37,969 nucleotides of DNA from contig JAJPGT010000026.1 in NCBI GenBank assembly GCA_021325655.1, positions 1 through 37,969 on the forward strand, given 5' to 3'. The position numbers and the translations under genes were made by a program. Within the stretch, counting starts at the first letter, position 1; each line of letters opens with the position of its first letter. The notes under the pieces were generated by a model. It was not told the origin of the DNA. It did not search any database and was given only the letters and a program-made list of their open reading frames with translations. Of this stretch, positions 9,514 through 18,655 are shown one piece after another. The DNA is from Pseudomonadota bacterium. Lineage in GTDB: Bacteria > Chloroflexota > UBA6077 > JAJPGT01.

Positions 9514-10865
9514 CCGACCTGCGTGCAGCGATCGAGACGTACCACGCGCTGCTCGATGACGACCTGGCGGCCGAGAGCCAGGAGCTGCTGGCCGAGCAGC
9601 TTCGTCGGCGCGGACTGTTCTTCGGGGAGCGGCCGCTCTGTGTCGTGCTCCGGCCGCGCTTCCTCACCCCGGCGCACTACGCCTTCCTGCGCCAGGCGAT
9701 GCGCGCCATCTTACGCGTCTTCGATAAAGCTTTCCAGGCCGCGCTCGCGGACCCCTCCATTCGGGCGCAATTCCACCTCGCCGATTGGGAGGAGCAGCTT
9801 ATCCAGGTCGAGCCTGGCTTCCGCTCCCCCAGCCCGACCTCGCGGATGGATACCTTCTTTGTTCCCGCGGACGGGACGCTGAAGCTGGTCGAGTACAACG
9901 CCGAGACCCCGGCCGGGGTGGCCTACAACGACGCGCTCACCGAGGTGTTCTCCACGCTGCCGATCATGCAGCGCTTCGAGGGGCGCTACGAGGTGCGGCC
10001 GCTGCCGGTACGCCACCAGGTGCTCCACGTCTTGCTGGACGCCTACCGCCAGTGGGGCGGGCGCGAGCGGCCGACGATTGCGATTCTCGATTGGCGCGAG
10101 GTGCCTACTTACAGCGAGTTCGTTCTGTTCCGCGACTTCTTCCAGACGCACGGCTACCCCGCGCAGATCGTGGACCCGCGCGGGGTAGAGTACCGCGGCG
10201 GCGCCCTCTGGAGCGCCGACGGCGCCCGCCTGACGCTGGTCTACAAGCGGGTGCTGCTGAGCGAGCTGGTCCAGCGCGGCGGGGTGGACCATCCGGTGAT
10301 CCAGGCGGCGCGTGACGGCGCGATCTGCCTGGTGAACTCCTTCCGCTCGAAGCTCCTGCACAAGAAGGCCAGCTTCGCGGTGCTCAGTGACGAGGCGAAC
10401 GCGGCGCTGTTCGACGCCGCCGACCGCCAGGCGATCGAGGCCTACATCCCCTGGACCCGTCTCCTGGCAGACCGGCGCACGCAGGTGGATGGCCGCGAGG
10501 TAGACCTGCTGACCTACGCGCAGGACCACAAGGACGACCTGGTGCTGAAGCCGAACGACGAGTATGGCGGCAAGGGGGTAGTGCTGGGCTGGGAGGTGAG
10601 CGCAGAGGCGTGGCAGGCGGCGCTGCGGGCCGGGCTGGCCGAGCCGACCGTAATTCAGCGGCGAGTCCAGCAGCCAGGCGAGCCCTATCCGGTGCTTGCC
10701 GATGGCCGACTGCGGCTCTCTGAGAGCCTGTTCGACACCGACCCGTTCCTCTGGAACAGCGCATACGCCTCGGGCTGCCTGACGCGCATCTCCACCGCTG
10801 CGCTCCTGAACGTCACCGCGGGCGGTGGGTCCACCGTCCCAACCTGCGTCGTGGAGGAACGGTAG
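9510..10865 (+). CDS. Circularly permuted ATP-grasp / glutathionylspermidine-synthase-like ligase
   Basis: This protein of 451 aa starts at the ATG (9510) that overlaps the previous stop. The central region has the GspS-like motif KLVEYNAETPAGVAYNDAL, followed by a Rossmann-like stretch (PTIAILDWREVPTYSEF) and LVYKRVLLSELV. NSFRSKLLHKKASFAVLSDE, IPWTRLL and LVLKPNDEYGGKGVVLGWE follow. This order, with the lysine and Gly-rich loop near the C-terminus, is typical of permuted type-2 ATP-grasp proteins. These form amides between a carboxylate and an amine or peptide. It contains no separate amidase (CHAP) domain, unlike the bifunctional E. coli GspS. The substrate is unknown. Confidence 0.75.
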   Translation: MTDLRAAIETYHALLDDDLAAESQELLAEQLRRRGLFFGERPLCVVLRPRFLTPAHYAFLRQAMRAILRVFDKAFQAALADPSIRAQFHLADWEEQLIQVEPGFRSPSPTSRMDTFFVPADGTLKLVEYNAETPAGVAYNDALTEVFSTLPIMQRFEGRYEVRPLPVRHQVLHVLLDAYRQWGGRERPTIAILDWREVPTYSEFVLFRDFFQTHGYPAQIVDPRGVEYRGGALWSADGARLTLVYKRVLLSELVQRGGVDHPVIQAARDGAICLVNSFRSKLLHKKASFAVLSDEANAALFDAADRQAIEAYIPWTRLLADRRTQVDGREVDLLTYAQDHKDDLVLKPNDEYGGKGVVLGWEVSAEAWQAALRAGLAEPTVIQRRVQQPGEPYPVLADGRLRLSESLFDTDPFLWNSAYASGCLTRISTAALLNVTAGGGSTVPTCVVEER

Positions 10866-10889
10866 CGGCGCCACCGAAGGAGGTCGGCC

Positions 10890-12005
10890 ATGCCCATGCA
10901 GCCGTCGCTGACGATCGGGATCGAAGAGGAGTACCAGATCATCGACCCGCAGACGCGGGAACTGCGCTCGTACATCACCGAGCTGCTCGAGGCCGGCCGG
11001 CTCATCCTGAAGGAGCAGGTGAAGCCGGAGCTGCACCAGTCGATCGTCGAGGTGGGGACGCAGGTGTGCCGCACCCCGGCGGAGGCGCGGGCGGAGCTGG
11101 TGCGGCTGCGCGGCGCGATCATGGACCTGGCGGCGCGCAGCGGGCTGAAGATCGCCGCCGCCGGAACACACCCGTTCTCCTCCTGGCTCACCCAGGAGAT
11201 CACCCCGCTGGAGCGCTACGTGGGCGTTCAGAAGGATATGCAGCAGCTTGCTAACCAGCTCCTGATCTTCGGAATGCACGTCCACATCGGAATCGAGGAC
11301 CCGGAGTTCCGCATCGATGTGATGAACGTCGTCCGCTACCTGCTGCCGCACATCCTCTGCCTGTCCACCAGCTCCCCCTTCTGGATGGGCCGCGAGACCG
11401 GGCTCAAGTCCTACCGCAGCATCGTCTTCCGCAACTTCCCCCGCACCGGCATCCCGCCTGAGTTCCGCTCGAACGCCGAGTACGAGCAGATGCTGCGCAC
11501 CCTGGTGGAGACGAACAGTATTCCCGATGGCTCGAAGATCTGGTGGGACGTGCGCCCCCACTTCAAGTACCCGACGCTGGAATTCCGGGTTGCCGATATC
11601 TGCACCCGCGTGGACGAGGCGATCTGTGTCGCGGCGATCATCCAGGCGATCGTGCTGAAGCTGTGGAAGCTGCGGCGGGACAACCTGACCTTTCGTGTCT
11701 ACCCCACTCTGCTGATCGAAGAGAACAAGTGGCGAGCCGTACGCTACGGGCTGGACGGCAAGCTGATCGACTTTGGGAAGGTGGTGGAGCTGCCGGCGCG
11801 GGAGCTGATCCGCGAGCTGATCGAGTGGTTCCTGGCCGACGTGATCGACGAACTGGGGAGCCGCGCCGAGATCGAGTACGCCTACCGCATTCTAGCCGAG
11901 GGCACCAGCGCCGATCGCCAGCTTGCCACCTATCACCGCACCGGCGACCTGAAGGCGGTGGTGGACCAGCTTATCGTGGAGACCGCCGAGGGCGTCCGCT
12001 CCTGA
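10890..12005 (+). CDS. Glutamate-cysteine-ligase-like carboxylate-amine ligase (YbdK/GCS2 family)
   Basis: This 371-aa enzyme has a strong AAGGAGGT ribosome site upstream of ATG 10890. It belongs to the GCS2 family (PF04107). The N-terminal [18 protein letters not shown] contains the acidic metal-binding cluster. [59 protein letters not shown] and [12 protein letters not shown] complete the family signature. YbdK has weak gamma-glutamylcysteine ligase activity; relatives such as EgtA act in thiol synthesis. Being third in an operon after two ATP-grasp ligases suggests stepwise assembly of a small peptide or amidated metabolite. The 3' end overlaps the convergent kinase gene by 35 nt. Confidence 0.88.
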   Translation: MPMQPSLTIGIEEEYQIIDPQTRELRSYITELLEAGRLILKEQVKPELHQSIVEVGTQVCRTPAEARAELVRLRGAIMDLAARSGLKIAAAGTHPFSSWLTQEITPLERYVGVQKDMQQLANQLLIFGMHVHIGIEDPEFRIDVMNVVRYLLPHILCLSTSSPFWMGRETGLKSYRSIVFRNFPRTGIPPEFRSNAEYEQMLRTLVETNSIPDGSKIWWDVRPHFKYPTLEFRVADICTRVDEAICVAAIIQAIVLKLWKLRRDNLTFRVYPTLLIEENKWRAVRYGLDGKLIDFGKVVELPARELIRELIEWFLADVIDELGSRAEIEYAYRILAEGTSADRQLATYHRTGDLKAVVDQLIVETAEGVRS

Positions 12006-14934
12006 CCGGCGTCCTGTCTCCCCCGTGGCTTGTGGAGGCCGAGCGCCAGGCGGGCAGCTCGATCCGGAAGGTCGCCCCGCCACCGGGGGTGTCCTCCAGC
12101 ACTACCTGGCCACCGTGCCCCTCCACCAGCGCCCGTACCACAGAGAGGCCGATTCCACTACCGCGGATGCCCAGGTTCTTCGCCGCGCCGCGGTAGAACT
12201 TCTCCCAGACGCGCGGCTTGTCGGCGTCGGGAATCCCCGGGCCGTGGTCGGTGACACTGATCTCCACCACGCCCTGGCGCAGGCGGGCCACCAGCTCGAT
12301 CGGCCCGGCGCTCGTGTACTTCAGGGCGTTGGATAGCAGGTTGCCGATTATCTGGCGCAAGCGCGCTTCGTCCGCCTCCACGACAAGCGCCTCGTCGCCA
12401 GCCACAAGCTGGAGCCGCTCGCCGCCCGGCTGCCCCTGGAACGCCCGTAGCTCCCGCTCCAGCAATGCGCGCACCTGCACCGGCCGCCGATCCAGCACCA
12501 GCCGTCCCTGCTCCAGGCGGGCGTACTCCAGCAGGTCGTCCACCAGGCGGCTCATTGTCTGGGCGCCGCTGTGCACGTGTCGCGCCATCTCGACCATCTC
12601 GTCGCGAGAGTAGCGCTGGCTGAAGACCGGGTCGGACATCAGCTCGGAGAAGCCGTAGATCAGGCTCAGCGGAGTCCGCAGCTCGTGGCTCACGGTATCG
12701 AGCAACTCCGACTTGAGGCGATCGAGCTCTTGCAGTGTCTGGACCTGGGCCGCGGCGTGCACCAGCGCGGCGTTGTCGAAGGCCGCGGCGAGCCGATCCG
12801 CCAGCAGACCCAGTGTCTGGACGTGGCTCTCGTCCAGGCGCGGGCCGCCGGGAGGCGTCCACAGATACAGCACTCCCAGCAGTCGGGAGGCGCTGTGGAT
12901 CGGCGCCCCGAGGCAGCTTTCAACGGGCGGCTCCTGCGCGCTGCCCGCGGGCGTGAGACCAGCGCTCAGCAACAGCGCCGGGGAGCCGCTGTCGACCAGG
13001 TGGCGGGCGGCCCCGCGGTCGATCTGGCCGGGGGCACTGCCGAGTGCCTGCGTGAGCTGCTCCAGCGCTCCGCCGGCCGCGAGGTGCAGCGCTACCAGGC
13101 GCAGCTCCGGCCCACTCCCAAGGAAGCACGCCACGCAGGTATTCAGGGTTACGCCAACCAACGCGCAGATATCTGGCAGGGCCTGGGCCGGATCGCTGGT
13201 TGCCTGGAGGCGCGCTCCCGCCTCGGCGAGCAGGGCCGCCTCATGCTCCCGGCGGCGCGCCTCGGCGTAAAGGCGGGCGTGCTCAACGGCGAGCACCGCC
13301 TGGGCGGCGAGCGTCGACAGCAGCCGCTCCTCGCGGGCGCCGAACGGCTCCGGCCGGCTCCGCACGACGGAGATGACCCCGAGCGGGCCAGCGCTGCCGA
13401 GCAGCGGGACGGCGAGGAGTGTGCGCGGGGTAGGCACGATCGTGGCCGCGGGAGCGTGCCCGCCCTGAAGGTCGGTCCTGAGGTCATCGCCGCGCACCGG
13501 CCGCCCCATCTGGAAGGCCGCGCCCGAGATGCCGTTGTCCGCCGGAATGATGTGCCCGAGCAGCGCAGCGCTGCTCGGGCCGCGCACTGCGCGGAATTCC
13601 AGCTCCCGGCCGCCCGGGCGGGCGAGCAGGATGGAGGAGCCATCGGCCTGGGTGAGGTCGAACGCCGCATCGGCAATCGCTTCCAGTGTCTGGTCCAGGT
13701 CCAGCGAGGCCGCTACCAGCCGCCCCGTTCGCTCCAGGAGCTCCGCCTCGTGCCGACGCGCGCGCTGCTGCTCGAAGACGCGGGTGGCCCGTACAACCAG
13801 GCTAACCTGCTCGGCGAGACCGGCCAGCATCGCCAGGTTGGTCGCGTCGAAAGCTCGGGGCGCGCGGCTCGCCACGTTGAGCGTTCCAATGGCGGCGTCA
13901 TCGGCCAGGAGCGGCAGGGCGACGTAGCTGCGGAAGCCGGCGGCGAACAGCCGCTCGTCGAGAGGGGTTGGTCGCTCCAGTGCCAGATCGTGGGCGATGC
14001 CGGGTTGGCGAGTCTCGATCACCGTGCTCGAGGCGGAGGAGCCAACCGGGAGATACTCGCCCGGCTGGAGCCCGTCGCCCTGTTGCCCTTCCGCTGCGAT
14101 GCGATAGAGCCGTTCCTCTTCGTGCAGCGTGATACTCACCCAATCAGCCTGCGGCACCAGCCGGCGTGCCTGGCGGGCGATTCCGGCGAAGCTGCGGGAA
14201 AGCTCCGGCTCGCTGCCCACCAGCCGGCTCAGCTCGGCCGCCACGTCCAGCTTGAGCGCGCTGGCCATCGCGTCGCGCTCGAGCCGGGCATTGCGGGCGG
14301 CAACCGCCAGCAGCGCCGCCACCGCTCGCGCGGTCTGCTGTACCTCCTCGCACCGCGCGCGCTCGTCGGAGAACGTGAGCGCGAGCGTGCCGACCAGCTC
14401 GTCCTGGGCAACCAGTGGCAGGTAGAAGGCCGAGACGATGCCCTCGCGCTGTACCGTCTCTTGAGCCGGCGGGGGCAGGCTGCTCATCACGCCCGGGTGG
14501 ATCAGCACCTCGATGCGCTCGCGGGCCACGCTCGCGAGCTGTGTCGGTCCGTCGAACGGGACGCGCTGGAACAAACGCAGGGTCTGCTCCGTCGCCCCCA
14601 CCGCGGAGATCAGCTCGAGCTCCCGACCCGCCTCGTCGGCCAGGTGCGCGATCGCGCCGCTGGCGCCGAGCGCCGCGACGACCGTCCGCACCCCCCGCTC
14701 GAACACGCCCCGTAGATCGAGTGGACCGGCGAGGGCGAGCGCCACCTCAGCAATAGCAGCCGCGCGCAGGCCGGCGTCGGTCACGAACGGCTGCGCGGGC
14801 GCGGGAATGGCGTACGGGGTGTCCCCCGGCTCGGCGGCAGCGCGGGGCAGCACGGCAGCAGTGGAAGCGGCATCGGCCGCGGGCGAATGGCTCTGCCGAG
14901 CATCGCGGGGGACGAGGGCGCGGCTAGGGTCCAC
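11971..14934 (-). CDS. Cytoplasmic multi-GAF sensor histidine kinase
   Basis: The protein has about 987 aa and no obvious membrane segment. Four GAF-type sensor regions follow one another (roughly 40-195, 205-390, 400-570 and 575-735). The dimerisation/phosphoacceptor domain contains [18 protein letters not shown], and the ATPase domain shows N-box [14 protein letters not shown]1 [13 protein letters not shown] and G2 [21 protein letters not shown]. It should autophosphorylate on the HELRTP His, but no response regulator is encoded nearby. The start is uncertain. I prefer GTG 14934, which has GGGAG upstream and overlaps the preceding gene by 11 nt; an ATG at 14973 would give 1000 aa and a longer overlap. 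The 3' end runs 35 nt into the convergent YbdK-like gene. Confidence 0.9.
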   Translation of the reverse strand: MDPSRALVPRDARQSHSPAADAASTAAVLPRAAAEPGDTPYAIPAPAQPFVTDAGLRAAAIAEVALALAGPLDLRGVFERGVRTVVAALGASGAIAHLADEAGRELELISAVGATEQTLRLFQRVPFDGPTQLASVARERIEVLIHPGVMSSLPPPAQETVQREGIVSAFYLPLVAQDELVGTLALTFSDERARCEEVQQTARAVAALLAVAARNARLERDAMASALKLDVAAELSRLVGSEPELSRSFAGIARQARRLVPQADWVSITLHEEERLYRIAAEGQQGDGLQPGEYLPVGSSASSTVIETRQPGIAHDLALERPTPLDERLFAAGFRSYVALPLLADDAAIGTLNVASRAPRAFDATNLAMLAGLAEQVSLVVRATRVFEQQRARRHEAELLERTGRLVAASLDLDQTLEAIADAAFDLTQADGSSILLARPGGRELEFRAVRGPSSAALLGHIIPADNGISGAAFQMGRPVRGDDLRTDLQGGHAPAATIVPTPRTLLAVPLLGSAGPLGVISVVRSRPEPFGAREERLLSTLAAQAVLAVEHARLYAEARRREHEAALLAEAGARLQATSDPAQALPDICALVGVTLNTCVACFLGSGPELRLVALHLAAGGALEQLTQALGSAPGQIDRGAARHLVDSGSPALLLSAGLTPAGSAQEPPVESCLGAPIHSASRLLGVLYLWTPPGGPRLDESHVQTLGLLADRLAAAFDNAALVHAAAQVQTLQELDRLKSELLDTVSHELRTPLSLIYGFSELMSDPVFSQRYSRDEMVEMARHVHSGAQTMSRLVDDLLEYARLEQGRLVLDRRPVQVRALLERELRAFQGQPGGERLQLVAGDEALVVEADEARLRQIIGNLLSNALKYTSAGPIELVARLRQGVVEISVTDHGPGIPDADKPRVWEKFYRGAAKNLGIRGSGIGLSVVRALVEGHGGQVVLEDTPGGGATFRIELPAWRSASTSHGGDRTPVRSGRPRRSPR

Positions 14935-15733
14935 GGAACGTCTCCCAGAAGCGATCCACTGGGGCGCGGTCACCCGTCACCCGCACCCGCCCCTCGCGCT
15001 CGAGCTCATTGAGCCGTGCCCGTCCATAGATGAGCAGCGCCAGCGAGGCGGCGTCGGCCGCGATGACCGCCGGCGCGGTGACGCCGGGTTGCACCGTCAT
15101 CCGCTCCGGGCCGGCCTCCAGCCTCCAGGCAAGGTCCGGCGCCCCCTCGACGGCGAGCCCGAAGGCGCCCACCGGGTTCGGCGCCAGGGCGTACAGCACC
15201 GGGAGGTTGCTCTCCACCAGCATCGGCAGCAGCCAGCGCGCCGTGTCCTCGTCGAACTCGCGGCCCAGCCCGAGCGACACCCGCAGGTCCCAGAGATGGA
15301 ACGCCAACTCCGCCAGGCGCTGCTGGACGAACCAGGTGACGTCGCGCGGACCATACACGTGCATCCCCTGCGTCTCAATTCGGTCGGGCAGCAAGCCTTC
15401 CACCACCTGCTCGAGCTGGCGCTGGGCTTCGTCCAGGTACTCCATGATCTGCCCCTGGGGCTGCGCCGCGATCTCCTGCTGCCGCCGGGCGCGCTGCTCG
15501 GGCGTCAACGCCGGCTCCATGATCCCACGACTCCCTCGCTCCAGCGCCTGCGTGTACGCCTCGGCGCTGCGCGCGACGTGGGCCGCCAGGGTCTGCACGT
15601 CCCAGGGCGGGCAGTTGGTCAGTCGGCGCCAGCTTGGAGCATCCAGCCGCCGCAGCTCTGCGATGAAACGGTCGACATACTCTCGGGTGTGCGCGAGGCC
15701 CTCCCGCACGTACCCAACCTCGCTCACTGGCAC
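14924..15733 (-). CDS. Maleylpyruvate-isomerase-like, thiol-dependent DinB-fold protein
   Basis: This 269-aa cytoplasmic protein has an N-terminal helical bundle (MDMPI_N/DinB-like). Diagnostic pieces are APSWRRLTNCPPWDVQTLAAHVARS, with the first metal-site His, and RLAELAFHLWDLRVSLG, with a further His and Asp. A C-terminal SCP2-like part follows (FGLAVEGAPDLAWRLEAG, IAADAASLALLIYGRARL, GRVRVTGDR). Characterised members are mycothiol- or bacillithiol-dependent isomerases and transferases. Chloroflexota are not known to me as mycothiol producers, so the co-substrate is open. The start is ATG 15733. The histidine kinase begins inside its 3' end, suggesting co-transcription. Confidence 0.75.
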   Translation of the reverse strand: MPVSEVGYVREGLAHTREYVDRFIAELRRLDAPSWRRLTNCPPWDVQTLAAHVARSAEAYTQALERGSRGIMEPALTPEQRARRQQEIAAQPQGQIMEYLDEAQRQLEQVVEGLLPDRIETQGMHVYGPRDVTWFVQQRLAELAFHLWDLRVSLGLGREFDEDTARWLLPMLVESNLPVLYALAPNPVGAFGLAVEGAPDLAWRLEAGPERMTVQPGVTAPAVIAADAASLALLIYGRARLNELEREGRVRVTGDRAPVDRFWETFRGP

Positions 15734-15783
15734 TGGCCCTCCTTCGCGTGGCGCTCGGTAGCTCCGTCTCTCTCCGGGCGGTC

Positions 15784-15834
15784 CTGGTGCATGCTACACC
15801 AGAGGGGCCAGCGTGCGGACCATCCAATGGTCCG
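15784..15834. promoter_or_regulatory. Two inverted repeats in a divergent intergenic region
   Basis: The 153-nt gap between the divergent genes starting at 15733 (minus) and 15887 (plus) holds two perfect inverted repeats. The first is CTGGTG/CACCAG with a 7-nt spacer (15784-15802). The second is CGGACCAT/ATGGTCCG with a 3-nt spacer (15816-15834). Both have operator-like geometry. A TAGCAT box on the minus strand lies between the arms of the first repeat and could be a -10. The binding protein is unknown. Confidence 0.4.
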
Positions 15835-15886
15835 AGCATTGGGAGAACCACATGGACAGCGGCGCTACGCCGCGGGGAGGGCGACG

Positions 15887-16846
15887 ATGGCAGCGAGCGA
15901 CCTGCACGTAGCGGCCGACGAGATCCGCCGCGCGGCAGCGCGGATTGGGTCCTATCTGCGGCGGACGCCGACTCTGGAGCTGGTGGGGACGCGCCAGCGG
16001 CTGCCCTGGCGAGTCGCCTTGAAGCTGGAGCTGCTCCAGGTCACCGGCAGCTTCAAGCCACGCGGGGCGCTAAATCGGATGCTGGAGCTGGCCCCGGCAG
16101 AGCGGGCGCGGGGGGTTGTGGCTGCGTCGGGCGGCAACCACGGCCTGGGGGTGGCCTACGCCGCGCATGTGCTGGGCGTCCCAGCGTTTGTCTACGTGCC
16201 GGAGACCGCCTCACCGGTGAAGGTCGAGAAGATTCGCGCCTGGGGCGCCCAGGTGTTCCAGGTGGGGCAGTTCTACCATCAGGCGTACCAGGCAGCCCAG
16301 GAGCGCGCTGAGCGCGAGGGGCTGGCGTACGTCCACGCCTATGCCGACCGCGCTGTGGTCACTGGACAGGGCACGGTCGGGCTGGAGTTTCTGGACGATT
16401 GCCCGGACCTGGAGGCACTGCTGGTGGCGGTTGGGGGCGGCGGACTCATCAGCGGCATCGCCGCCTACGCCGGGCAGAGCCCCGGCCGGCCGCGCGTCAT
16501 CGGGGTGGAGCCGAAAGGTATCCCCACGCTGTACGAAGCGCTCCGAGCCGGCCGGCCTGTCACCCTGGAGCGGATCGAATCCATCGCTGCCGACTCCCTC
16601 GGGGCGCAAAGTGTCGCCCCGATCAACTACGAGCTGGCCAGGCGGTACGTCGAGCGGGTGGTGCTGGTGAGCGATGAGGACATTGTCGCGGCGCAGCGCT
16701 TCCTCTGGGAGGAGGTTCGGCTGGTGGCGGAGCCCGGCGGCGCCGCGGCGCTGGCGGCGCTGCTGGCTGGCACCAGCGGCCTGCCCGAGGGCGCGCGCGT
16801 TGGAGTGGTCGTCTGCGGCTCCAACGCCGCGGTCCGCTTCGAGTAG
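15887..16846 (+). CDS. PLP-dependent threonine/serine dehydratase-like enzyme
   Basis: This 319-aa fold-type II PLP enzyme starts at ATG 15887, with GGGAGG 7 nt upstream. The PLP lysine is K57 in GSFKPRGALNRM. VVAASGGNHGLGVAYAA is the substrate/cofactor loop, VGGGGLISGIAAY is the Gly-rich phosphate-binding loop at about residue 185, and VVCGSNAAV near the C-terminus contacts the pyridine ring. It lacks the regulatory ACT domain of biosynthetic IlvA, as in catabolic threonine dehydratases and serine racemase-like enzymes. The expected reaction is deamination of L-threonine or L-serine to a 2-oxoacid. Upstream in-frame codons extend far but are antisense to the divergent gene and are rejected. 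Confidence 0.87.
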   Translation: MAASDLHVAADEIRRAAARIGSYLRRTPTLELVGTRQRLPWRVALKLELLQVTGSFKPRGALNRMLELAPAERARGVVAASGGNHGLGVAYAAHVLGVPAFVYVPETASPVKVEKIRAWGAQVFQVGQFYHQAYQAAQERAEREGLAYVHAYADRAVVTGQGTVGLEFLDDCPDLEALLVAVGGGGLISGIAAYAGQSPGRPRVIGVEPKGIPTLYEALRAGRPVTLERIESIAADSLGAQSVAPINYELARRYVERVVLVSDEDIVAAQRFLWEEVRLVAEPGGAAALAALLAGTSGLPEGARVGVVVCGSNAAVRFE

Positions 16847-16865
16847 CCCGAGGGGGGAGCGCGAC

Positions 16866-16880
16866 GCCCGCGGCGCGGGC
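16866..16880 (+). terminator. Weak GC hairpin after the dehydratase
   Basis: GCCCGC/GCGGGC with a 3-nt loop lies 20 nt after the dehydratase stop. No T-run follows, so it may only protect or pause the transcript. The rest of the 145-nt gap to the amidohydrolase shows nothing clear. Confidence 0.25.
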
Positions 16881-16991
16881 GGTAGCTGCCCGTCGGGCGG
16901 CTCTTGCGCCGTGCCGAGCCGGACGCTACCGTGAAACCTGGCGTCGCAGGCCGCCATCCAGCCAAGACCGACAGCACGAGGATGATCGCCC

Positions 16992-18224
16992 ATGTCCGCG
17001 GAACCCACGCGCCCTACGGTTATCTACGCCAGCCACCTGTTCGACGGCGTCAGCGGGGATCTGAAGCCCAACGTCGCGGTGGAGTTCGTGGCCGGCCGCG
17101 TTGCCCGCATCGGCGCCAGCCTGGAGCCTCCGCCCGGCGCACGGGTGGTGCGGGCGCCGAACGCGACGCTGCTGCCCGGGCTGATCGACTGCCACGTTCA
17201 CCTGACGCTGAGCGCCAGCGGCAACTGGCTGGGCGAGATGGGCGATCCCGTTCCGACCCTGACACTCCGCGCCGCCACCTTCGCCCGGCGAACGCTGCTC
17301 GGCGGCATCACCACGGTGCGCACTCTCGGTGGCGGCCACGGGATCGAGGTGGACCTGAAGCGTGCCATTGACGCCGGGCTGGTCGAGGGGCCGCGCATCG
17401 TCAGCGCCGGGAAGATCATCTGCATCACCGGCGGGCACGGAAGCTGGGTGGGGCGTGAGGCCGACGGCCCGGAGGACGTGCGCAAGGCGGTGCGGGAGCA
17501 GATCAAAGCCGGGGCAGAGGTGATCAAGTTCACCGCCACCGGCGGGGTGATGACACCTGGTATCGGCGCCTTCGGCGCTTCGTTCACCCTGGACGAGCTC
17601 ACCGCCGGGGTGGAGGAGGCGCACCGGCACGGCCGGCGGGCGACGGCGCACGCGCTCGGCGCGGCCGGCATTCGCAACGCGGTGCTGGCCGGCTGCGACA
17701 GCGTGGAGCACGGCTCGCAGATCGACGAAGACCTGGCCCGGCTGATGCGTGAGCGCGGGACGGTGCTCGTCCCAACGATCTCCGCCATTCACCATTTCCT
17801 GACCCGCGGTGAAGCGGCCGGGGCGCCGGCCTGGGCGATGGAGAAGATCCGCCAGACGGCGCCGGTAGCGGCGAAGAGCTTCCAGTGCGCAGTGCAGATG
17901 GGGGTGACGATCGCGATGGGCACCGATGCCGGCACGCCGATGAACGCGCATGGGGCGAACGCGCAAGAGGTGGCGCTGATGGCCGACCGCGGACTGTCGG
18001 GGCGTGACGCACTGCTCGCCGCCACGCGCAACGCTGCACGCCTGCTCGGACTGGAGCGGGAGATAGGGACGCTGGAAGAGGGAAAGCGCGGCGACGCGGT
18101 ACTGGTGCGCGGGAACCCACTGGAGCGGCCCGGACTGTTCTGGGACCCGGCCAACCTCCTGGCGGTGTTCAAGGACGGCGTGCCCTACCGGCTGGAGCCG
18201 GAGCTCGACGTCCGCCTGACCTAG
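16992..18224 (+). CDS. Metal-dependent amidohydrolase (imidazolonepropionase/prolidase-like)
   Basis: This 410-aa enzyme of the amidohydrolase superfamily has the metal motif GLIDCHVHL, with H68 and H70. VIKFTATGGVM carries the Lys likely to be carbamylated between two metals. ATAHALGAAGI and VEHGSQIDEDL supply further His ligands, and MGTDAGTPMNAHG supplies the catalytic Asp. The ends form the usual beta-sandwich (TVIYASHLFDG at the start; GTLEEGKRGDAVLVRGNPL at the end). It has no signal peptide, so it acts in the cytoplasm. Relatives hydrolyse Xaa-Pro or Xaa-Arg dipeptides, or cyclic amides; the substrate here cannot be told. The ATG has only a distant GAGG upstream. Confidence 0.88.
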   Translation: MSAEPTRPTVIYASHLFDGVSGDLKPNVAVEFVAGRVARIGASLEPPPGARVVRAPNATLLPGLIDCHVHLTLSASGNWLGEMGDPVPTLTLRAATFARRTLLGGITTVRTLGGGHGIEVDLKRAIDAGLVEGPRIVSAGKIICITGGHGSWVGREADGPEDVRKAVREQIKAGAEVIKFTATGGVMTPGIGAFGASFTLDELTAGVEEAHRHGRRATAHALGAAGIRNAVLAGCDSVEHGSQIDEDLARLMRERGTVLVPTISAIHHFLTRGEAAGAPAWAMEKIRQTAPVAAKSFQCAVQMGVTIAMGTDAGTPMNAHGANAQEVALMADRGLSGRDALLAATRNAARLLGLEREIGTLEEGKRGDAVLVRGNPLERPGLFWDPANLLAVFKDGVPYRLEPELDVRLT

Positions 18225-18245
18225 CCTCGCGGTGGTGACGGGGAG

Positions 18246-18264
18246 GGCAGCGCTGAGCGCTGCC
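18246..18264 (+). terminator. Hairpin after the amidohydrolase gene
   Basis: The perfect inverted repeat GGCAGCGC/GCGCTGCC with a TGA loop starts 22 nt after the amidohydrolase stop. No clear T-tract follows. It separates this gene from the convergent small ORF ending at 18313. Confidence 0.4.
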
Positions 18265-18312
18265 TGCTCGATCGCGCCGCTGGCAGCGCCCACTGGCGTG
18301 GGACGCTGGCGG

Positions 18313-18438
18313 CTACGAGGGCTGAAGCAGCAGCCCGGCTGCGGCGATGAACACCATCGTAATCAGCGTGGTGATCACGAACACGACGATGACGCGCGGA
18401 TCGGATAGCTTCGGCTGGTGGGGCGTCTCAGGTACCAC
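18313..18438 (-). CDS. Small single-pass membrane protein
   Basis: The likely frame starts at GTG 18438 and encodes 41 aa. The N-terminus is polar (VPETPHQPKLSDPR), followed by one hydrophobic helix of about 23 residues (VIVVFVITTLITMVFIAAAG) and a short tail. A longer start at 18534 adds a non-hydrophobic stretch without a ribosome site. No Shine-Dalgarno precedes the GTG. Instead TACAAT ends only 6 nt upstream, which would suit a leaderless transcript. An inverted repeat GCTGCCA/TGGCAGC (18480-18502) lies upstream. The family is unknown. Confidence 0.45.
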   Translation of the reverse strand: MVPETPHQPKLSDPRVIVVFVITTLITMVFIAAAGLLLQPS

Positions 18439-18607
18439 GGGCGTATTGTACGCCGCGCGTATGCTCGCCAGGTGGTATAGCTGCCAACCACAGGCTGGCA
18501 GCACGCTCGCCCACCTGCCCCTTCCCGCACCCACTAGAGACGGTCATGGCCTTTTCATCAGTGGACGCGCAGCACGTCAGGGGACAGAATCGGGGCTGAC
18601 CTGCCGT

Positions 18608-18637
18608 AGGAGCGCCCAGCAACCGCTGGGCGCTCCT
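18608..18637 (-). terminator. Strong hairpin downstream of modA
   Basis: A 13-bp perfect stem (AGGAGCGCCCAGC and its complement) with a 4-nt loop sits 18 nt beyond the modA stop on the minus strand. No U-run follows, but its position and stability suit a terminator of the modA transcript. The remainder of 18439-18655 shows no gene. Confidence 0.6.
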
Positions 18638-18655
18638 GCCTGCGCCGCAGCCGGG

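Noticed and set aside
12571..14715. 714-aa plus-strand ORF antisense to the histidine kinase
   Set aside because: It is rich in Arg, Gln and Gly as expected from the complement of GC-biased coding DNA, has no domain, and the minus strand encodes clear GAF, HisKA and HATPase motifs.
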